Of a stretch of 64,000 nt of DNA, positions 11,829 through 23,607 are shown piece after piece. Positions within the stretch are counted from its first letter, which is position 1, and each line of letters begins with the position of its first letter. Source of the stretch: Clusia tigrina. Its lineage: Eukaryota; Arthropoda; Insecta; Diptera; Clusiidae. The stretch spans positions 930,001 through 994,000 of the forward strand of contig CAKKTE020000605.1 in NCBI GenBank assembly GCA_920105625.2, given 5' to 3'. The translations under genes and the position numbers were made by a program. Under the pieces are notes generated by a model. It did no database searches. It was not told the DNA's origin and worked only from the letters and a program-made list of their open reading frames with translations.

Positions 11829-11880
11829 CGTACCGGTCCAGAAAAAAGGGAGGGGTGTGCACAGTTCATCGAGGGATTTC
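11829..11880 (+). promoter_or_regulatory. Block conserved in the 3' regions of copies A, B and C
   Basis: About 52 nt running from CGTACCGGTCCAGAAA through AGGGAGGGG to TTCATCGAGGGA, nearly identical to 37066-37118 (B) and the minus strand of 24549-24605 (C), although the sequence upstream of it in B is unrelated to A and C. Two reading frames are open through it in all three copies, so it could be the end of a coding segment or a cis element. In A it falls within an open stretch at 11705-11941. Confidence 0.5.
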
Positions 11881-12303
11881 TCTCCGACAACGACGGCCGT
11901 CAACCGAACCAGCAGATAGCAGAGCTCGCAGTATAATGTAAGATTTTATGTATAGATTAGAATTGTGTTATTGTATAGATATTTGTATGAGATCAATGAA
12001 GGACCAAAATATAAAAAAGGGAATAAAAAAAAAGATAGATAAAAATAAAAGAACAAAAATAAAGTAAAAGAAAAAAAACCTACAAAAGAAAACAAAAGCG
12101 AGAGAAAAACAAATATGGAAAAGAATAAAATTTAAAAAAACTGGGATAAAACCCAAATAAGGCGAAAAAATAAAACAAATTATATATATGTGCGATAGAG
12201 TTAAATAGATGCACATAATTTACAGTGCAAGAAAAATATTGTAGAGATTTAATGGAAGTTACTAACTTCCATGCACTAACTTATTTTAGCAAGAGGGGAG
12301 GGA

Positions 12304-12800
12304 TGTTGTGAGTTAGAATGAAGCTGCCTGCGAGTAGTTGACTCACAGCACCCACTCCTAACAGATACTACACATTTGGTGTGGTTAGCAGTTAAGTTAA
12401 GTAAGAAAGTACATACTTTTAGGGTGCGAGTATTATAAATAACAAGAATTTATGTACTAATGATTATGTAAACTTTTAGGGTGTTACAGTTCCGCAGTCG
12501 AGTCGACGAAGGGCATTGGAATTTAGAATGCACCGTCGACACTTTTACAGTATGTCAGTTGGTCAAGCCAATTAACAGGTGCGAAACTGGAACACCAGAA
12601 AGGTCAGTACGCAGACTGAAAGGGTTCTTTGTAAATAGTATATAAGAATTAGTATTTTAAGAATAAAGCTTCTTGTTGTTTTCTAACTAAATAAAGTAAG
12701 TGTAGTTTATTCTGTGCATAACTGTTAGGTTTGCAGCTACACGCGCGCCCATGACAGGTAGCGAGAGGACGCTCCCCGAGGACACCAAATACGGTCCCCA
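12304..12800 (+). repeat. 3' LTR of copy A
   Basis: Starts TGTTGTGAGTTAG directly after the polypurine tract and follows the family LTR: a TTTTAGGGTGC repeat motif, the GGAACACCAGAAAGGTCAGT stretch, TATATAAG at about 12641 and AATAAAGC soon after. It stops at GGTCCCCAA, lacking the terminal CA of the intact LTRs, where BEL/Pao sequence begins. The LTR end was therefore eroded, or the BEL element is joined there by deletion. Confidence 0.85.
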
Positions 12801-13267
12801 AGATTTGTGCTGCCGCGCTAATCTGTTCATTAGTGCCGCTGTGTGTGTTTTAGGCTATTGCTCAGAGCTAGTGCCGTTCTGTGTACCTGACCAGTACACT
12901 GGTGGCGCCAATTGTTTTTGCACTTCACTGCCGGCAAGTTGAAGTTCTGCCCAAATCTCTGCTGCGTGTCGTTAATGCCTATGTTTGTGCATACGCAATT
13001 AGCGGCACTGATTGGGTATGCATTTCTGTGTTGCTAAGCTGGGTGTCACACTTCTGCCTTCGATCGAATACGTGGGAATGCCAAACTTTTCTTAAGCTCA
13101 TTGGTGATCACTGGTTGACGTTCATCCCACAAGTTAGGCTGTCTGATTAGTGACTCTGTTTGCTCTACAATTCAGCTCCGCGGCGGAAGCGTTGACTGCG
13201 TCTGTAAGCGGGTTTGAGAGACGGCAACAGGAGAGGCATTCTTGCATCTCGCTAGAAATTGATCAGA

Positions 13268-13714
13268 ATGAACTTGAGTCCAGGTCGGTCGCCATCCAAG
13301 AATCGAGCCAATGAGATCGTGCTCAAATCACCATTTACCGATTTCGGATTTGAACAGGCGTTGGGAAATTTGACAGATCGGTACGAAAATAAACATATTC
13401 TCACCCATCAACAACTAACAACCATTTTTAGTTTGGAACCGGTAAAGCGGGAAGAGGGGATCGCAATTAAACGCTTACAACGTGAGATCAATAACTGTGC
13501 GGCGGTGCTGCAGGTGTATGTGGGTTACGTAGCCGGTTGTGGAGATATTTTCTTTGTATATTTGTGTTCTGTGGGTCTGTCAGAGGAGACTCTCTCTTTA
13601 TGGGAACGAGCCCGGGGGGATCGGACAGAAATTCCTACTTGGAAGGACTTAGATACATTTTTGACGCGACGCTTCTGTGCTCTCGAACCGTGCATGCACA
13701 AGTGTCAGGGGTAA
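13268..13714 (+). pseudogene. BEL/Pao gag fragment
   Basis: Starts at an ATG (MNLSPGRSPSKNRANEI) and contains the BEL gag hallmark LSEETLSLWERARGD...IPTWKDLDTFLTRRFCALE. It stops at 13714, far shorter than a normal BEL gag of several hundred residues. The middle of gag, including the usual core before the LSEETL segment, and the zinc-finger end are lost or out of frame. It would have formed the capsid part of a gag-pol polyprotein. Confidence 0.7.
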
Positions 13715-13716
13715 GC

Positions 13717-15996
13717 AATGTGGTAGCTGCTAACGTCACGAAAGTTTGTAAAATAGTTTTAAGCTTGCGTTACGACCCTTCAAAGCGGCTCCATGTGTCA
13801 GCTATGGTGTTGCCAACCCTAACCAGGGAGTTGCCCCCTTTCAAACTGACTCTAGGCGCACACGATCAATTGGCGGGGATCCACTTAGCGGACGGTGAAG
13901 ATTGACGAATCTCAACCCCTCGATTCTCTCCTCAAAGGATTTTGGGAAAACGAAGAGACGCCTTCTGAAAGGAAGCGGACGCCGATAGACGAGGTATGCC
14001 TCAAATTAAACACCCGTCGGGATGCCTCTGGGCGATATATTTGCCCTTTAAATCTAATTTTGATCCTAGTCAATCCTTAGGTTCATCGTATCATATTGCA
14101 CTCAAGCCATTCGAACGTAATAAAGTACGGCTGGGTAAACACCGAGAAAACAAACAATTATATGACGAGATGATAGTGGAATACATGACGCTCAACCACA
14201 TGACCGAAATTTCGCCTCCGTCCGAATCCCCGGTGCCTCACTACTACCTACCGAATCACGGGGTGTACAAGCCAGAGAGCACCTCCACCAAGATCCGGGT
14301 GGTGTTCAACGAGTCGCAACCGACCACGAACACCATCAGTTTGAATGATGTGTTGCAATCAGACCGGACCCGGCTCGTTATTCAGTGTCGTATGTTCAGG
14401 TTTGTACTCAAAGGAGACATACAAAAAATGTACCGTCAAATCTTGGTGGACGCTACCCAGACAGCTTACCAACGCATTCTCTTTCGAGAAAACTCGGCCG
14501 CTCCCATAGCGAATTTCGAGCTAAGAAGGTCAACTTTGGGGTGAATTGTGCTCCTTATCTCGCGATAAGGACACTTTTACATCTGGCAGATGACATGGGG
14601 CACAATTACTCACTGGCTTCACATGCGGTGCGCCACTCAATGTACGTTGACGATGCCCTGATAGGTACGTACGATATTCCTACTGCGATCCACACGCGGA
14701 ATAAATTGATAGATATGCTGGAATCGGCGGGGTTCTGCATACGCAAATGGACTGCTAATCCGTTTTACCCCAGGATTATTTATTCCGAGAGGATTTCCTC
14801 CAACTCGGGGAGTCTAGCAAGACTAGCACCTTATGCACTCGATGGAATGCCCGGCAGGACTATTTTTACTTACATGTAGCAGCTTTGCCGACCACCACCA
14901 TCTACAATAAACGAAAGGTACTCTCAGTCATAGCACAACTTTTCGATCCGGCGGGATGGCTCGCTCCCGTTGTTTTTATGGCCAAAATCTTAATGCAAGA
15001 GATTTGGTTGGACCAAATTCGATGGGATAACCCATTGCCTCCTGCAAATTTGGCCCGATGGGAATCTGAAGCTGTAGTTCCGCGCCATTTGTGACGCTTC
15101 ACAGCTGGCTTACGCGGCGCCCTTGTACGTACGTTGCCAAGGTAAAAACACTACATCGACTCATCTTCTTGTAAAAACGGTATCTCTACCGCGTCTCGAA
15201 CTTTTTGGGGAAACTTTGTTGGCTGAGTTGGTGCCTTCACTCAAAACACTCTTAAACATCTCCGAAGACAATCTTCACTGCTGGACTGCCTCCACCATCG
15301 TGTTGGCATGGCTACGAAAATCGCCGATCACCTGGAAGGTCTTCGTGGCAAATCGAGTGATGAGGTGGGTACACGCAACTGGCGCCATGTCCGGTTCGGC
15401 AGATAATGCAGCTGACCTTGCAAGCCGAGGTGTCCCCCCTCCCGACTTGGTCGATAAACCGCGCTTTGGTGGAATTTGGCGAAATGGCTTCAACAAGATC
15501 AATCGGAGTGGCCGATGAACATCGACGAAACATGCTTGCACACTGAGGAAGGAATGCGACCCATCCACACCAACATGGTACGCATATCTCAAAGAGACGA
15601 GCCCATCTTACGCTTCTCAACCCTCTCTGGAGAGCTACGAGTTTTCAGCCTTGTGCGAAGGTTTATGACATATAGCTTGGCCAGATGTCGGGATACCACG
15701 CCCGAACGAGGAGTCACCCTAAGTAGACAGGAAATCGACGCCATAACTATTCATCTCATCACGCTCGCCCAACATCTCTATTACCCAAAAGAATGCAGTG
15801 CTCTCCTCAGAGGAGACCGCTACCTTCAGCCCTCTGCTCACACTGTATCCCTTTCTTGCATTCCGACGGGACACTCCGAGTGAATGGTCGATTGTCGTCA
15901 ATCGTGGATTTGCCCCTTTCTGAGAGGTATCCCATCATTCTACCTTATTATAGCCACTTTACTCGCCTCATCTCGCTACACGGAGGGAACCAATGA
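13717..15996 (+). pseudogene. BEL/Pao pol (protease remnant, RT, RNase H, integrase N-terminus)
   Basis: A protease-like piece (SAMVLPTLTRELP, then GIHLAD) spans about 13730-13905. RT begins near 13996 (PHYYLPNHGVYKPES, RVVFNESQPTT, FVLKGDIQKMYRQI) and shifts frame at about 14540 to VNFGVNCAPY and the YVDD site at 14643-14654. A stop at 14877-14879 is followed by RT thumb/RNase H material ([35 protein letters not shown]). Later frames (15476-15996) carry an integrase N-terminal piece (LRVNGRLS, LPLSERYPIILP). At least five frame changes make it non-functional. Confidence 0.8.
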
Positions 15997-16865
15997 ATGC
16001 TGCGCCTTCTTCGAATCCAATATTGGGTTCCGAGGGCCAAAACATTAAGGTACAATTTTCCACTGTAAACCTTGCCTACTAGAAAGGAAGCGACAGCAGA
16101 CCCAGATTATGACTGCTTTACCTCACGTGCGCTCGACCCTCACCAACACCGACTCCCTTTGAGATTAAAAACTATAGGGGAAGGCGGTGTCTCCTTACGA
16201 AAGGGTGTATCTTTGTGTGTTTTGCTACCAAAGCTATTCATCTTGAAGCTACCAACGATCTGAGCACCCACGCCCGACGAATCGCCCATATGGAATTGGC
16301 TGGCCGGGGTTCAAGCGGTCACCAAAGGGGCAGAAGGACAGGGGCCATCGGCAATCACCACGAAGGGTACCACACTCTCTCCAGCGCAACGGCTCCTTGA
16401 AGCGTTCCAGCGGCCTGGCCATCCACCGGTGGATACGGGCGCAGCTCGCCGAGCCCGATCAACTACGCCGTTATTACTCACACGTGCGGCACCCTCGCCA
16501 CCAGTGCTGTCACCCATCGACACCAGTCCAATTCCAGTTTCAGCTCGCCGAGTCCGATCAACGGCACCCTTGCCAGCTGCGGTTTCACCTGTCGACACCA
16601 GCCCTTTTCCGGTTCACCACCCAGAAGGGATTGTCACTTGACGCCACAACAACGACCACCAGTCGTCCCCATGGTCGGACCCCGTCCGAGGGTGATTTGC
16701 ACTCTGTGCCGGCAACCGTGGAAGCGGCTGAACAAAACCAATCACAATTTCTGGCCGAGGATGAGATCGTGCACACATTGGAGATTCTCCACATTATGTA
16801 GTTTAGCGAATCTGTCCATCGATTTTTATCACGAAAAGAGAGTTATTGTCAGACTCTCGTAAATT
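15997..16865 (+). other. BEL/Pao 3' remainder, scrambled
   Basis: Short pieces reminiscent of the integrase HHCC/core region occur in changing frames (CFATKAIHLEATNDLST at about 16215, the usual BEL core entry) and are followed by Pro/Ser-rich GC-rich coding-like sequence (16397-16801). No intact ORF or LTR is recognised. Confidence 0.5.
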
Positions 16866-17249
16866 AAAAGTTTGACTTTATTTATTGAGTAGAATCTTAA
16901 GACTAACTTATATGTTTTTTTTTATATTTAACGAGGAGGAAAACATCTAAAGTCACAACCCCGTCAGTGCGGGACTCAAACTCCGCTAAAACCTCCTCTC
17001 GTCATTACGGCGATTCCCCCCGGAGACACTGATTAGGTTTTACGTCGGGAGGCCGTAAGAGCATTTATTGCTCACACGTCAGTATTAGGTCTGTCATTAT
17101 GTCAGTCCTGTGTGTCTCAGTATCGGAGAGGCGCTGGCGGCTGCGTTCAGCGTTACGCGCTCGTTCTGCGATTCGCAGCGCCTTCATGATGGTGGCCGCT
17201 GCCGAGCAAACTGCTTCCCACTTGACGAGCGTATCGCACATATGGGTAA

Positions 17250-20036
17250 TCAGGTTGTCATTGTTGGTGGTTCATCGAGGACAGCACTCATTTCATCCCT
17301 GGTGCCTTTGAAGTGTGGGCAGTCGAAAAACACGTGCTGTGCGTTCTCGTACACCCCAGGGCAGTACGGACAGTATGGGTCTTCCTCATACTTTCTCTCA
17401 TGGAAGTACTGCTTAAAGCAGCCGTAACCAGTTAGCAACTGTGTGACGTAGTAGTTCAGTTCCCCGTGCGTCGTTGTTACCCATGGTGTGATGTGAGGGA
17501 TCAGCATGAATGTCCATCGACCCTTTGCGGATTGCTCCCGCCTCTGTTGCCATTCCGCAATGGTGTTTTTTCTCTCCGCGGCATTGTCGATGTTTGTGGG
17601 TCTCACCCTCTGCTTGTAGAGCCGGTGTACCTCCTTCGCCAGCAAGTCAATATTGCTTCGTCCGATACACTGTGAAATGCGCTAGCCACGCGTAGTACGC
17701 TCAGCCTATGTACTGACTGAACGCATTTAATGAAGGCTTTCACCTTGGTGGCTTCCACCCAGATTGGCGCGGCATACAAAATGATGGTGCTAGTAACCAT
17801 CGATAGCAATCTCCGTTGACTTGAGCGTGGGCCTCCATTATTCGGCATCATGCGTGTAAGTGCTCCGTTTAATCTCGTGGCCTTTTCGCAGACTGCTTTC
17901 AGATGCTCTTTGAAGGTGAGCTTGGAGTCAATAATTACTCCCAGGTACCGAAGTTGTTGTTGGGATGCGATCTGATGGCTTCCCACTATGATGGTGAACC
18001 TCTCGGTTATTTTCCTCGTACTCAGTAGTACCGCCTCTGTTTTATGTGCGGCCAGTTCCAGCTTTGCACTAGTGAGCCATTCCATAACACACCCAATTGC
18101 GTCATTGTATCTGTTCTGCAGTGTGTGGATGTGTTTTGCAACCGCCACCATTGCGATGTCGTCTGCGTACCCGATGAGCGTTACATCCATTGGTAGGTCC
18201 AAGCGGAGTATGCAGTGTCGTATAACAGCACTCTGTTCTGGAAGTAGCTGGATATCAACCTTTGTAAGTACACCGGAACGCAGAAACTCTGAAGTGCTTC
18301 CATAATTAAAGGCCAGCTCGCTGAGTTGAACGCAATTTTTACGTCCAGCGTCACCACCGCACAATACTTCTTTGTACCTCCTCGCCATCGTTTGCCACTT
18401 GTTGCATCACGGGCTATGTCCGTTACGGCCTGAATGGCATCTACCGTCGAATGTCCCCTTCGGCAACCATATTGACGGTCTGAAAGTCCACCGTGTTTTT
18501 CTACCGCCTCCTGGAGTCGTTCGCAGGTAATCCGCTCCAAAATTTTGCCTATCGTGTCTAACATGCACAATGGTCGATATGCTGAGGGATGGTCTGGTTG
18601 CTTTCCCGTCTGAGCAGTAGTACCAGTCGCAGCTGTTTCCATCTGTCTGGGAATATCCCATCGGTTATGCACGTATTGTACATCAAAGCAAAAGCCTGTG
18701 GCCTCGCCTCTATTGCCGCTTTTGGTGCCACATTTGGGATGCCATCTAGACCGGGAGCTTTGTTGTCAGCGATTCTCCTCAGGAGCATGATTACATCGCT
18801 ACTGGTAACAGCTGGGATGTCGGTAATTGGACCCTTGCTATGATTGGGCATTCTATCCATCTGCTGTGGGAAGAGTGTAGCTACAATAGTTCTCATCAGG
18901 GCGGCGTCAGTTGGTTGCGGTGACCTGCCTCCTTTTACCTTACTCATGACCACCTTGTATGCTTTTCCTCATGGATCCACATCAGCATTCGCACACAGCG
19001 ACTTAAAGCACTCATTCTTACTGCTGCAGATGGCCACTTTCAATGCTTTTCGGCATTTTTTGTATTCCGCTCGTAGTGTATCCCATGACGGGCGTTTTCG
19101 AGCCCTCTGAGCCTTTCGGCGGGCTTGAATACACTCCTTCCTGGCGGTTACGATCTCCTCATTCCACCATAACACTGGTTTTCTAGCGTGCCGATTTAAC
19201 ACCCTTGGCATCGCCGCGTCGCAGGCTTTGCTGAGTCAGTTGGTGATGCTATCCGTTATGGACGTGGCAGTACCCATGCTGATTTGTTCTTCTTTCCAAA
19301 CTAGATCAAAGACCTCCGCATCAAAAGCCCACACTTTCCAGCCTTTTGTCTGCGCATTGCGCATCTGTTTTGTACGCCTTTGTGCCGCGTTATCCAACTC
19401 AATAACTATGGCCACATGGTCGCTCTGCGTATATATGTTACTGATAGACCATCGCGCGATACGCTCAGCAGTGGTGTTCGCAAAGGTCAGGTCTATTACC
19501 GACGTACCCCTGCCTGAGTCAAAAGTGTACTGACCTAATTGATTGAGAATGACCAGGTCCAAGGGCGCCAGGCACTCCAGCAGAATTCTGCCACGTTGAC
19601 TAGTGCGCGTGCTCCCCCAAGTTGTGGACCAAGCGTTGAAATCTCCCGCAATGACCACCGGCGATTTCCCTCGTGCCTCCTCCACCATTGATGTGAGCAT
19701 ACGCTCCAAGTCGGCTATACTCATGCTTGGCGGTGCATAGTAGGAAAATAGGTATAGACCATCGAATTTGACCCAGGTGTAGCCGTTTTCTGTGGCAGCC
19801 ATTCTTTGTTGAAAGCACCTATCGTTCGGGACCCAGATGGCTGCTTTACCACTGGCATCCGTCACCCACTCGTGCCCATCTATATTTTTATACTGTTCGC
19901 ACAGTAGGGCTATATCAAAGTTTTGCTCGTTCACCGTTTGGTGCAGTAGGTCTTGGGCTGCCGCGCAGTGGTTTAGATTTAACTGCACTATTTTCATATT
20001 CCGCTGTTTATTTCCCCCTGCTGGTGTACTGGGCAC
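17250..20036 (-). pseudogene. R1-type LINE ORF2 (endonuclease, RT)
   Basis: From the ATG at 20036, endonuclease motifs include LNLNHCAAAQDLL, VVIAGDFNAWSTTWGS and QSDHVAIV. In-frame stops occur at about 19236 and 18969. The RT domain begins near 18850 (DNKAPGLDGIPN), shifts frame near 18600, lacks the usual PQGSVLGP segment by deletion, and has its YADD site near 18170. The C-terminus (17250-17645) carries the CPYC...H...C finger of R1-clade elements. Its normal role is target-primed reverse transcription at a nicked genomic site. Three or more frameshifts abolish function. Confidence 0.85.
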
Positions 20037-20039
20037 TTA

Positions 20040-21144
20040 TAACTGCCTTCCGCATGATCCCCCTTACATAGTGCACATTTTTGCTTGTTGGTGCACGTCA
20101 CTGCTTTGTGGCCGCTTCCGCCGCACTTCCTACACAGATCGGTTCCAGCTCCAACATTTGTAGCAGTGTTTGAGTGTCACCGATTCTCGGACCCTGCAGG
20201 AAACCCACCCAATGCGCTCCCGCTGGGCCTTCAGGACCTTTTTTGGATCGTCCACTGGCAGGCTGAATAGGCGGTTTGAGTGCCGTTATATCCGTTTCGC
20301 ATACTTCGTACGGCGCAATCGTCTGGTCGCATGATGCCGCATTGCTCGTGAAATGCATCGCAAATCTCCGTTGGGGTGGTAATCTCATCGAGGTCTCTGC
20401 ACTGGATGGTAACCATGTGGGTCTTCGCTGCCACCGTTGCCGCCTCCTTCAGCACCTCTGCGATCGCAGCTTGGTAAGTCTTTGTCTTGCGTTCTTCGGT
20501 CCGTTTTAATTCGAAGATCAGTTCGCCTTTTGCCATTCTACGAATGGTTTTGACGTCCTCGCCAAGAGCTTTAAGTGTTATGCTTGTCTTTACCTTCCGC
20601 AAGATTTCTGCATACGATGCCTCTCCGGTTTTTGCAATAATGAGAGCATCGGGCCTCGGGCGGATCTCCTTGACTACTTTTTTTGTAGCTTTTGTGGGCT
20701 CCTTGGCTCCGATATCCCGCTTGACTGTTGTCTTCCGTTGCACTAGCTGCCAATCGGTCTTAGTGGCTTGCTCCGACCTGTTTGGTGCTGCTCTATCGTT
20801 CTGTTGCTGCAGCTGTTGTCGCTGTGGCTTCGGAGACACAACACGAGTGCGTTTTTTTGTTGGAAGTGGAGATACCTCCACCATGCCGTCCGCTTGCGTT
20901 GCTGTCCTCGTTCTCTTGGTCTGCACTCTGCTGATCCACGGTGACTTCACATTGTCTTCGCTGTGGCTTCGCCTGCTTTTTTGTGGATCTCCTCTCTTGT
21001 TGCTGATTGGTGCAGTCTACTGATATCCGCGAGAAGGGATCTCATCGCCTTGTTTATATTACGCTGACTATCCATCATGCCGGTCAGCTCTACGATTTTT
21101 TTTCCCATTATCATGAGAGTATCCGCACTCACAATGCCCTTCAT
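20040..21144 (-). pseudogene. R1-type LINE ORF1 (gag-like nucleic-acid binding protein)
   Basis: The N-terminal piece (20947-21144) is followed in another frame by 20231-20950, rich in Lys/Arg/Gln, and then 20098-20388 and beyond. Near 20040-20130 two CCHC knuckles can be read (CRKCGGSGHKAVTC and CALCKGDHAEGSYKC), typical of R1/jockey ORF1 proteins that bind the element RNA. Frameshifts near 20950, 20300 and 20130 break it. It overlaps the start of ORF2. Confidence 0.75.
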
Positions 21145-21180
21145 TTCAGCACTCTCTCTCGGGGTTAACAGTTGGTGTTA

Positions 21181-22960
21181 CCAAAAATTGTGTGTGGATC
21201 GATGTTGGAGTCGAAACTACCTCGCTATCGGTGTCACAATTCTCATCATCGTGCATCGGTGCACTAATACACGCAGTCGCTTTGCGCACCCCGGGGGGCG
21301 ATCGCTGGACGCTCATAGTTTCGGTAAATTTACACTATTATCCCTATCCACTTTTCCTTTTTTCTTTTTTTTCTTTTTTTTTAATGTGTATTAATTAATT
21401 AATCCCTTTGGGGAAAAAATAAACCAAAGGCGGAAAAAGGAACCAAAGGGGGAAAAATAGAACTAAAAGGGGGAAATAAAAAGTACACACAAATACAATA
21501 CTTATCTGATGTCCAGTCGTATTGGCAACACTGTTTTTTTTTAAATTTTATTGAGAGTCCTCTCTCTCCATTCAGCTGAGCGAATAGAATATACAACCTC
21601 CTACGCTCTCTAAATTTCTTTAGGATAAACCACTTGTGAGTTCGCGTTCAGCACAACGGATAAACCGGTCCAGAGTCAAGACTGCCGCAAATCACGCACA
21701 GAAGCACCCGAATTAAACAATTTTAATTTGATCGCGTCAAAGAATCCAAGTCGCACCATTCACTACACGGGGTGCGCACTTTGGCTACCCTTTTAAGGAT
21801 ACTTAGCACAAATTAAAATTGTATTTACAGCGCAAACTTTCCTCTTTTACAAAATATACCCGGAGCAAAAAATTTTCACGTCTACTCAGTGGTGAGAGTA
21901 CATCATATCACTAACTTATATGTATCTAAAGAGAATTGCGTTCATTAAAATGGATAATATAATTCTGCTGAGTGGGATGTTCTCATCAGTGGCAATTCCA
22001 CTTTCCCTAAATATTTGCCTCTAAAATTACCGCTTTGATTTCATTTGGATAAACTAAACTTAGCACTCTTACGGTGTAACGACACTTTCTTTATAGCAGG
22101 GGTAGAACTCAGCGGCTCCAGGTGTCGTATACAGAAAAGAAAATATTAGTTCCACAAGTATTTTCCAGTTCACCAATTTTATTTACTATTTATAGACTAA
22201 GGTTTTTTGTTATTTAAAATTTTATGCAATGGCCTTTGATGAGTCTTTGCAATATTACTCTTAAATTTAGGTTTCTAGTTCGTAAAGTTATAATACGCGC
22301 AGTTAGTTCCTGTTCTACTTCTCTCGATAGGTGTAACGTGCGTTGTGTGGTTATGCGGCTCAGTGAGAAAACGATTAAAAAACCAGATGTTCACACTGAG
22401 TCCCTATGTTCGCAACATACGTTGTGTAAAGTAGAGCTGTTGCTGGTCAGGATGTCGGTGATCTAAGGAGAGCCTACTGCTTGGACTGCATGGCTTATAT
22501 AGTCCAAACGAGTACGGTGGCTGGTGCATACTGTTGTTGCCGCGCCACCGTTTTGTGGATCCACTTCCGTTGGCCGGCCTTGCTTACTGCTATTCCACGC
22601 TTGTTGTTGTTGGAGACATGCTTGTTGTTGTTGTAGTCATGCCTGTTGTTGTTATGGGCACTTGCCTTTGGGCCACCTTTAACTTGAGATAGTCAGTCGC
22701 CTCACTGCAGCCACCTGGCTGCAAGCAGCGCTGTATTTGGTTCCTGTAGTGTTATTGTTGTTAAATTGAAATGTTTTCAATTTAAATTTGAGCTAGAATA
22801 TTTATTCTCATTTCCTCCTTCTGCTATGTACTTATTAGCAGTTATCGTGGTGGTCGTTCTGTCGTTGTACCTCTTGTGCTTTGCTCTCGTTTCTGCGTAT
22901 TGTTAATGTTAGATTTACCGAGCGAACGTACTCGGTAAATTCCTAGGCTTGAGTTCGTGC
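21181..22960. other. Unclassified 1.8 kb, no gene seen
   Basis: No protein homology recognised on either strand. A 3-unit repeat of about 20 bp with CCAAAGG(C/G)GGAAAAA cores lies at about 21405-21480 and may be LINE 5' UTR. A 3-unit repeat of about 21 bp with CTTGTTGTTGTTG cores lies at about 22596-22657. A TATA-like CTTATATAG occurs near 22493, so part may be an unrecognised LTR. Confidence 0.4.
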
Positions 22961-22966
22961 ACTCAC

Positions 22967-23150
22967 CTTCTTTACTGTTATGCGGCCCATAGACGATACA
23001 TCATGATCATACTCATTCGTATAAGTGTTGAATGAAGCTCCGCCACAGACGAGATCAAAATCGAAGATCATCAATTTTTCATAGTCGTCGTTGAGTGACG
23101 TCGTCATGTATCTGTCAGATGATGAAGTTTTGTATGTGCTAGCGCTTGTA
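22967..23150 (-). CDS. Candidate internal exon, unknown gene
   Basis: On the minus strand, CCTTCCACAG (23151-23160) is a strong acceptor and AAG|GTGAGT (donor at 22961-22966) a strong donor, bounding 184 nt that are open in one frame (one base, then 61 codons). The translated segment is protein-like (YEKLMIFDFDLVCGGASFN, then MGRITVKK) and matches no transposon protein I know. It could be an exon of a host gene or of an unrecognised element. Its phase does not join directly to the candidate exon at 23462-23561. Confidence 0.35.
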
Positions 23151-23461
23151 CTGTGGAAGGAAAAATTGCAAAAAAAAGAAAACAACGATTTTGGATGAAA
23201 GAAACGCACAAAAAAAATTGTACAATAGCATTCAAGGGAGTCCAGCAGAAACCCATTTTTATTATTTTTATCCGCACACATCTTCACACATTGGCAGTCA
23301 AACTCAAATCAGCAAAATTTGCATGTAAATTGCCCACAAGCGACGATCATCCATACATCGTATTCAATATCGTAATAAAATTTCCCCTCAAAATCAAAAT
23401 GATTTAGATTTTCGACGATCAGTCAGTGAACACAGCGCGATCAAGTCTGTGTGACACATAC

Positions 23462-23561
23462 CTGCATCCTCATCTCCAAAGTAACTGCATTTCACAAATT
23501 TAATGTTTGAATTTCTTGACAAGGTTTCGATCAAATTTTTTTGCAATTTATTATAGGTAGT
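23462..23561 (-). CDS. Second candidate exon, unknown gene
   Basis: On the minus strand an ATCTAAAAG acceptor-like end (23562-23570) precedes 33 open codons containing NKLQKNLIETLSRNSNIK and a FGDEDA end. A good donor, CAG|GTATGT, is at 23456-23461. The acceptor lacks a long pyrimidine tract and the phase does not match the next candidate exon, so an intermediate exon or a chance ORF is possible. It lies just outside the target duplication of copy C. Confidence 0.25.
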
Positions 23562-23603
23562 CTTTTAGATCAATGTGAGTGCAAGGTGTTGGGGGAATAA
23601 GTA

Positions 23604-23607
23604 CTAG
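23604..23607. repeat. Target site duplication CTAG of copy C (left)
   Basis: CTAG immediately precedes the LTR at 23608 and reappears at 44685-44688 directly after the other LTR. A 4-bp duplication is usual for many Ty3/gypsy integrases. Confidence 0.85.

Larger units (their letters stand above)
11031..12303 (+). mobile_element. Copy A 3' non-coding region, right segment
   Basis: Resumes the copy A sequence interrupted at 8783 and is colinear with copy C minus strand 25640-24090. It carries a decayed third ORF (11276-11673), a short block shared by copies A, B and C (11829-11880), an A-rich tract (about 11995-12180) and the polypurine tract AAGAGGGGAGGGA (12291-12303) before the 3' LTR. Confidence 0.8.
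12801..16865 (+). mobile_element. BEL/Pao retroelement, decayed
   Basis: The order is a 5' untranslated region (12801-13267, no gene, possible LTR part that I cannot delimit), gag, protease remnant, RT, RNase H and an integrase N-terminal remnant, all on the plus strand. Motifs are BEL-type ([44 protein letters not shown]). The integrase core is missing or scrambled after about 15990. The right end meets an R1-type LINE at about 16865. No 3' LTR is recognised. Confidence 0.85.
16870..21180 (-). mobile_element. R1-type non-LTR retrotransposon (LINE), decayed
   Basis: Read on the minus strand it has ORF1 with a coiled/basic N-terminus and CCHC knuckles, then ORF2 with an AP endonuclease, RT and a C-terminal CCHC finger, which is the R1-clade layout. 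The element is nearly full length but carries several stops, frameshifts and an RT deletion. The 3' UTR is at about 16870-17240 and the 5' region may extend past 21180, where a roughly 20-bp tandem repeat lies (21405-21480). Confidence 0.8.

Noticed and set aside
12801..13267. A BEL 5' LTR
   Set aside because: No matching 3' LTR is found and the left border coincides with an eroded gypsy LTR, so start and end cannot be supported.
21077..21394. Plus-strand ORFs opposite the LINE ORF1
   Set aside because: The minus strand carries recognisable ORF1/ORF2 motifs, and these plus ORFs have no motif and end in a Phe run from a T tract.
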